Position numbers and translations under genes: made by a program
In this document: in pieces, positions 59,683 to 64,000 of the stretch
Layout: every line of letters begins with the position of its first letter
Position numbering within the stretch: the first letter of the stretch is position 1
Assembly: GCA_963802915.1 (NCBI GenBank)
Contig: CAWDKQ010000007.1
Location: forward strand, 620,001-684,000
DNA length: 64,000 nucleotides
Direction of reading: 5' to 3'
From: JAICMB01 sp963802915
Lineage (GTDB): Bacteria; Acidobacteriota; Terriglobia; Bryobacterales; Bryobacteraceae
The notes under the pieces: model-generated
The model's database searches: none
What the model was told of the DNA's origin: nothing
What the model saw: only the letters and a program-made list of their open reading frames with translations

Positions 59683-61086
59683 TCGAAACGTTGTCCATGC
59701 GCCAGAGTTAAGATCCCGAAGGACGCTCTGTTCCCATTTGAACTCCGGATATTTTTTTAAGTGATCCGCGGATTTGAAATTCAGACCGCAGGAATGTCCC
59801 ATCGCCGCGGTGAATGACATAGCCGCGATCATTTTTGAATCGGCGGCTTTATTTTGCACCGTGCCACAAGGCCCGTGTTGCGGCTGCCATGGCTTCGAAC
59901 CGCGCGGCGACAAATCGATGTGACCGCACAGCGTCCGTTCGTCCGGCTCCTGCTTCTTGTCGAAAGTGTCGTAGTGGTCGGCCAGGAACCGCTGTGCCGC
60001 TGCGACGTCGATCTTTCCTTTATATTCGGTCATCAGTGCGATCCAGCGTACGTGCCGCGCATTCGAGCTGATGCTTAGATCGTTGGCAGGGTATTCCGGA
60101 GCCTCCTGCTCGATCAGCTTCGGGTTCTCGGGAAAGTTCGAGCCGACAAAATAGCCGTCCTTTGTTTTTTCGAGAGTGACGTTCTTCAGACCCAGCTCCA
60201 GTTTACCGATTTCGTTGTTATGGTTATCCGCGACGAGCCAGGTATTGGCATAACCGCCGTTGTTTCCCTGCTTCATGATGGCCGCGAATTCGTCGATTGA
60301 AGTGGCGTACTGCATGGCCTTGCGCGCGCGTACAAACTCCGGCACGGCATCGGGATCGTAGCCTGAAAAATACCCGATCGTGGTTTCCGTGATCGCGATC
60401 CCGGCATCGTTCACGCCGAAATCGTCACCGCTGTGAATTAGCCCGGGCATGCCGTCCATGATGATGTGGTGGCCAGCGGTAGGAACAATGTCAAAGATGA
60501 TGTTCCAGCGCGATCCCTCTTTATACTCGGTCCAGTTATTGTGCGCGATCACCGGTTTGCCGTCCTTCGTGTAGCTGCCGGTTGCGACAAACGCACTGCA
60601 ATGCTCGGGTACCGGCCGGTGCGCCGACGACAATTCATGATGTTTGTCGTACCAGCCTGTATAGTACGGGGACAGTTCCAGCCAGGCGTTTAGCACCACG
60701 ACATCCCACAGATCGAGTTTCACGCCTTTGGCCGTCAGCCCCTGCACGATTCCGCGCAGCTCTTCCTGATATTCCGGTTCGACGTGGGGCCACAGCACCT
60801 CTTCGGCGGTCTTACGGAAGAAGGGCCAGTCTCTTTTTGAATCGTGAGTCAAGCCTAGCGAGATCACCTTGAAGGCATCTTCGATCTCGGACGCGAGCAG
60901 GTAACCGTGCTGAAAACCGATGTCTCCCGGAGAGCCCTCGAGATGGACATAGATCCAGCCATTCTGCTGGGGTTTGCGAAAGGACTTTTTTAGACGGGCG
61001 TCTGCCTGCGAATCGCGGGCGGGGTTGGCCGGGGATGCGCAGAGGGCGATCGAGAGCGCAATAAAGGACGCGGCAGTTCGGATCAT
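59671..61086 (-). CDS. Secreted Ntn-hydrolase, C45/phospholipase-B-like
   Basis: 471 residues from ATG 61086 (frame open to a GTG at 61110). Signal peptide (about 1-23). The autoproteolytic N-terminal nucleophile is probably C163 in PEHCSAFVATGSYTKDGKPVIAHNNWTEY, the signature region of the acyl-CoA:6-APA acyltransferase (C45)/phospholipase-B-like group. Upstream GSPGDIGFQHGYLLASEI and ELRGIVQGLTAKG form the propeptide side. These enzymes hydrolyse acyl amides or lipid esters after self-cleavage. The natural substrate here is unknown. It is divergent from the trp operon. Confidence 0.82.
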   Translation of the reverse strand: MIRTAASFIALSIALCASPANPARDSQADARLKKSFRKPQQNGWIYVHLEGSPGDIGFQHGYLLASEIEDAFKVISLGLTHDSKRDWPFFRKTAEEVLWPHVEPEYQEELRGIVQGLTAKGVKLDLWDVVVLNAWLELSPYYTGWYDKHHELSSAHRPVPEHCSAFVATGSYTKDGKPVIAHNNWTEYKEGSRWNIIFDIVPTAGHHIIMDGMPGLIHSGDDFGVNDAGIAITETTIGYFSGYDPDAVPEFVRARKAMQYATSIDEFAAIMKQGNNGGYANTWLVADNHNNEIGKLELGLKNVTLEKTKDGYFVGSNFPENPKLIEQEAPEYPANDLSISSNARHVRWIALMTEYKGKIDVAAAQRFLADHYDTFDKKQEPDERTLCGHIDLSPRGSKPWQPQHGPCGTVQNKAADSKMIAAMSFTAAMGHSCGLNFKSADHLKKYPEFKWEQSVLRDLNSGAWTTFRAEP

Positions 61087-61134
61087 GATTTCTAGAGGAT
61101 AGCAGCTCACATGTTAGGATGAAGCTTTCCTCCC

Positions 61135-61911
61135 ATGGTCAAGGCGGTTCCTGACATCCTCGCCCGAATTGTCGAGCAGAAGAAGGCCGGGGCGCGGCGC
61201 ATCACGCGGCAACTTGAATCCGAAGCGGAACGCTCCCTAAAAGGCCGACGCGACTTTGCCGCTGCGCTTACTGGGAACACACCCGCGATCATTTCTGAAA
61301 TCAAGAAAGCATCGCCGAGCCGCGGCGTTCTGGCTACAGATTTCGATCCTGCCGCGACCGCGGCGGCTTACGAAAAAGGCGGCGCCGCGGCGCTGTCCGT
61401 GTTGACGGATGGGCCCAATTTTCAAGGCAACCTGGATCATCTCGAGGCAGCGCGCGCGGCTGTGAATATTCCGGTTCTCAGGAAGGACTTTACCATCGGC
61501 GAGTTCGACGTGATCGAAGCGGCTGCCTCGGGAGCCGATGCCATCCTGCTGATTGCCGCGATACTCGATGAAAAACAGCTTCGCGAATATCGCGAACTGG
61601 CTGCGAGCTATGGAATGGCCGCGCTGGTCGAAGTTCACCATGAAGCGGAACTAGGGATAGCTATTGCATCCGGCGCCCACATCATCGGTGTCAACAATCG
61701 CAATCTGCACACCTTCGAAGTTTCACTGGATGTTGCATTGCGTCTTGCGGCATATATCCCACAAAGCGCGATTCGAGTCGCGGAAAGCGGTATCCATTCA
61801 GCCGCCGACGTTCACAAACTCGCTGCAGCCGGATACACGGCGTTTCTCATCGGCGAACATTTGATGAAGTCCGGCGATCCCGCCGCAGCCTTGCAGGCTT
61901 TGCTCGCATGA
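61135..61911 (+). CDS. trpC: Indole-3-glycerol-phosphate synthase
   Basis: 258-residue TrpC, a TIM barrel that closes CdRP to indole-3-glycerol phosphate. Conserved segments: ILARIVEQKKAGARRI, ISEIKKASPSRGVLATDFDP, ALSVLTDGPNFQGNLDHLEAAR, PVLRKDFTIGEFDVIEAAASGADAILLI, GVNNRNLHTFEVSLD and VAESGIHSAADVHKLAAAGY. The Lys and Glu of EIKKASPS, VLRKDF and VAESGI are catalytic. The first gene of an overlapping trpCFBA run; trpE, trpG and trpD are not in the window upstream. Confidence 0.96.
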   Translation: MVKAVPDILARIVEQKKAGARRITRQLESEAERSLKGRRDFAAALTGNTPAIISEIKKASPSRGVLATDFDPAATAAAYEKGGAAALSVLTDGPNFQGNLDHLEAARAAVNIPVLRKDFTIGEFDVIEAAASGADAILLIAAILDEKQLREYRELAASYGMAALVEVHHEAELGIAIASGAHIIGVNNRNLHTFEVSLDVALRLAAYIPQSAIRVAESGIHSAADVHKLAAAGYTAFLIGEHLMKSGDPAAALQALLA

Positions 61912-62492
61912 TGGTTAAGATATGCGGCATAACGAATCGTGACGACGCCGTTGCCGCAGTCGAGGCTGGTGCGACGGCGCTGGGATTCAATTTCTATCCG
62001 CAAAGTCCACGCTATATCGTTCCCGAAGCCGCGGCCGATCTAGGTGTGGGGCTTCCTGCGCTAAAGGTCGGAATTTTCGTGAACGAATCGCCCGCTGCGG
62101 TTTCCCGCACGATGCAAATCAGCGGAATCGACATTGCGCAGGTCTACGGAGACACGGAATACAAAGGTCTGCGAACATGGCGCGCCTGTCGCGTTCAATC
62201 GGGCGATTTCGTTTTGCCTGATGACAATGACGCGGAAGCGTTCTTGCTCGACGGTTTTTCGGCTGATGTATACGGCGGCTCGGGAAAGACTTTTCCTTGG
62301 ACTATGGCTCGTGATTTGCCTAAGAAAATCGTTTTGGCCGGCGGACTTGACGCCTCAAATGTTCGCGAAGCTATCGAACAGGCTCATCCCTGGGGGGTTG
62401 ACGTCTGCTCCCGCATTGAAAAATCGCCGGGACGAAAAGATCATGAAAAGATGAAGCGATTCATCGAAGCCGCTCAGTCAACCAATTTATGA
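61908..62492 (+). CDS. trpF: Phosphoribosylanthranilate isomerase
   Basis: 194 residues, slightly shorter than the usual ~205. It has VKICGITNRDDAVAAVEAGATALGFNFYPQSPRY with the catalytic Cys, KVGIFVNESPA, the IDIAQVYGDTEYKGL segment (which normally reads LHG, here VYG), FSADVYGGSGKTFPW with the catalytic Asp, and VLAGGLDASNVREAIEQAHPWGVDVCSRIEKSPGRKDHEKM. It isomerises PRA to CdRP. It overlaps trpC by 4 nt and trpB by 4 nt. Confidence 0.94.
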   Translation: MMVKICGITNRDDAVAAVEAGATALGFNFYPQSPRYIVPEAAADLGVGLPALKVGIFVNESPAAVSRTMQISGIDIAQVYGDTEYKGLRTWRACRVQSGDFVLPDDNDAEAFLLDGFSADVYGGSGKTFPWTMARDLPKKIVLAGGLDASNVREAIEQAHPWGVDVCSRIEKSPGRKDHEKMKRFIEAAQSTNL

Positions 62493-63691
62493 CCACCTCA
62501 CAGCCAGATCAGCGAGGTCACTTCGGTCCCTACGGCGGACGTTACGTGCCGGAAATTCTGATGGCGCCGCTCGAAGAGATTGAAAAAGCATATCTCGAGG
62601 CGCGCCATGACCCGGCATTTCAAGCCGAGTTGAAGGACCTGCTAGCGAATTATGCCGGACGACCGACGCCGCTCTATTATGCGAAGCGTTTGAGCGAGAC
62701 TCTGGGCGGCGCGCGCATTTTTATCAAGCGTGAGGATCTGCTGCATACCGGCGCTCACAAGATCAACAATTGTCTCGGACAGGCCCTGCTCACACGCAGG
62801 TTGGGAAAGAAGCGGATCGTCGCTGAAACGGGGGCTGGGCAGCACGGCGTGGCGACCGCGACGGTGAGCGCCCTTCTTGGATTTGAATGCGTCGTCTACA
62901 TGGGCGAAGAGGACATGCGGCGTCAGCGTCTCAACGTATTCCGCATGCGGTTGCTGGGAGCTAAGGTGGTTGCCGTGACGAACGGCAGCCGTACGCTGAA
63001 AGATGCCATCAGCGAAGCGATGCGGGATTGGGTGACGAATGTCACAACTACACATTACCTGCTGGGATCGGCGCTTGGCCCGCATCCTTTCCCCATGATG
63101 GTTCGAGACTTTCATCGCGTGATCGGCGATGAGACTCGCGCTCAAATTCTCGCGCGGGAGAAACGGTTTCCCGATTCGATCTTCGCCTGTGTGGGCGGCG
63201 GGAGCAATGCGATCGGCATGTTCTATCCGTTCATCGGGGATGACGGCGTGAAGCTTGTCGGAATCGAGGCGGGCGGACGCGGTCCGGAATTGGGCTCCCA
63301 TGCAGCGCGATTCTCCGGCGGATCGCCCGGAGTCCTGCATGGCGCGTACAGCTATCTTCTGCAGGATGAAGATGGCCAGGTCTCGCTTACACATTCCGTA
63401 TCGGCCGGTCTCGATTATGCGCTGGTTGGACCGGAGCACGCCTGGCTGCGCGATCAGAGCCGCGCTGAATATGTGTCTTGCAGTGATGCCGATGCTCTGG
63501 AAGCTGCGAAGATGTTGTCGCGAACCGAAGGGATTATTCCGGCGCTTGAATCCTCACATGCAGTAGCGGAAGCTGTTCGTCGCGCCCCTCGGGCCAAAGG
63601 TGAGATTTTTGTTATAAATCTGTCCGGACGAGGAGATAAAGACATCGACATCTACCGCGAAAATCTGAAGGAGCTCGATGAGCAGGATTAG
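62489..63691 (+). CDS. trpB: Tryptophan synthase beta subunit
   Basis: 400-residue PLP enzyme that joins indole and serine. It contains FGPYGGRYVPEILM, LKREDLLHTGAHKINN-like IKREDLLHTGAHKINNCLGQALL (PLP-binding Lys in HKIN), AETGAGQHGVATATV, CVGGGSNAIGMFYPF and GRGDKDIDIY. It is a TrpB1 type that pairs with TrpA. It overlaps trpF by 4 nt, and trpA starts 14 nt before its stop. Confidence 0.97.
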   Translation: MTTSQPDQRGHFGPYGGRYVPEILMAPLEEIEKAYLEARHDPAFQAELKDLLANYAGRPTPLYYAKRLSETLGGARIFIKREDLLHTGAHKINNCLGQALLTRRLGKKRIVAETGAGQHGVATATVSALLGFECVVYMGEEDMRRQRLNVFRMRLLGAKVVAVTNGSRTLKDAISEAMRDWVTNVTTTHYLLGSALGPHPFPMMVRDFHRVIGDETRAQILAREKRFPDSIFACVGGGSNAIGMFYPFIGDDGVKLVGIEAGGRGPELGSHAARFSGGSPGVLHGAYSYLLQDEDGQVSLTHSVSAGLDYALVGPEHAWLRDQSRAEYVSCSDADALEAAKMLSRTEGIIPALESSHAVAEAVRRAPRAKGEIFVINLSGRGDKDIDIYRENLKELDEQD

Positions 63692-64000
63692 CCATCTGTT
63701 TGCTCGTCTTAAAGAAGAAGGCCGAGCCGGGCTTATTGCCTATGTCACGGCTGGCGACCCCTCGCCGGATCGCACCGCGGCACTCGTTGCCGCATTGGAG
63801 CGCGGGGGCGTGGATCTGATCGAATTGGGCGTGCCGTTTTCCGACCCCATTGCCGATGGGCCTGTCATTCAACGGGGCGCCGATCGGGCGCTACGGGCTG
63901 GAACCAAAGTCTCTAAAGTGCTGGACATTGCCGCCGAGATTCGCCAAAACTCCGACATACCGATTCTACTGTTCACTTATATGAACCCGATCCTGCGTTT
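63678..64000 (+). CDS. trpA: Tryptophan synthase alpha subunit, 5' part (runs off right edge)
   Basis: ATG 63678, inside the end of trpB, opens a frame that is still open at 64000 (107 codons). It reads ISHLFARLKEEGRAGLIAYVTAGDPSPDRT, then DLIELGVPFSDPIADGPVIQRGADRAL and PILLFTYMNPIL. These are the TrpA signatures, with the catalytic Glu (IELGVPFSDP) and Asp (SDPIADGP). The enzyme cleaves indole-3-glycerol phosphate and passes indole to TrpB. The overlap of 14 nt implies coupled, near-equimolar translation. Confidence 0.96.
   Translation, partial: MSRISHLFARLKEEGRAGLIAYVTAGDPSPDRTAALVAALERGGVDLIELGVPFSDPIADGPVIQRGADRALRAGTKVSKVLDIAAEIRQNSDIPILLFTYMNPILR

Overview
The window reads as a chromosomal segment of an Acidobacteriota bacterium, most likely of the Bryobacterales/Solibacter type. 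The evidence is two ~800-residue MacB/FtsX-like 'orphan' ABC permeases with no ATPase gene beside them, a VWFA-related protein of the acidobacterial TIGR03436 type, a relic of a TIGR03437-type (Solibacter) C-terminal domain, Tat-exported DUF711 and UxuA-like proteins, and a DUF1080 protein. Base composition is moderately GC-rich and even. Genes are densely packed, with many 4-nt start/stop overlaps and several convergent 3' overlaps. I see no rRNA, tRNA, CRISPR array, transposase or prophage.

Layout. 1-4.8 kb: start of a secreted repeat-type protein (cut by the window edge), a MoxR-like ATPase plus vWA partner, and an opposing methyltransferase/membrane-protein pair. 4.9-12.5 kb: a duplicated Tad-pilus-like module. 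Each copy has two TadE/F-like pseudopilins and a vWA-bearing TadG-like protein, accompanied by a secreted thioredoxin-fold protein that lacks its CxxC; the second redoxin gene is inverted and meets its module at a shared terminator hairpin. 12.6-20.9 kb: housekeeping run rimO-yacG (overlapping), a repeat cluster, pgpA, an NHL/IPT protein, cinA, an amidohydrolase, a radical SAM protein and an ALDH7-type dehydrogenase. 21-30.5 kb: a small membrane protein, a GT39 glycosyltransferase, a sirohaem reductase, a secreted protein with a structured leader, a ClpB-D2-like ATPase, an SDR and an intact orphan permease. 30.6-41.3 kb: DUF3291, YjbQ, a beta-barrel protein overlapping a receiver protein, an MFS transporter, Pit phosphate transporter plus polyphosphate kinase behind a Pho-box-like site, a START-like protein and an AraC regulator behind three 21-bp-spaced repeats. 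41.3-50 kb: a gene relic, a NarL-type regulator, argS/fdx divergent pair, msrA, a CdaA-YbbR fusion (c-di-AMP synthesis), a triheme cytochrome, GNAT, SRPBCC, apt, acyP and DUF1080. 50-61 kb: ArsB-like transporter, a frameshifted M20 peptidase, a VWFA-related protein, a frameshifted orphan permease, DUF711, UxuA-like protein, two very small membrane proteins and a C45/phospholipase-B-like hydrolase. 61.1-64 kb: trpC-trpF-trpB-trpA, an overlapping tryptophan operon running off the right edge.

The least explained system is the duplicated TadE/TadE/TadG/redoxin module. It has pseudopilins with prepilin-peptidase sites and MIDAS-bearing surface proteins, but none of the Tad motor, platform or secretin genes is in the window. 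Functional links visible elsewhere are Pit with Ppk (phosphate uptake and polyphosphate storage), CdaA fused to its regulator-type domain, and the trp operon. Two genes (M20 peptidase, second orphan permease) are split by single-base frameshifts that could be real decay or sequence errors.
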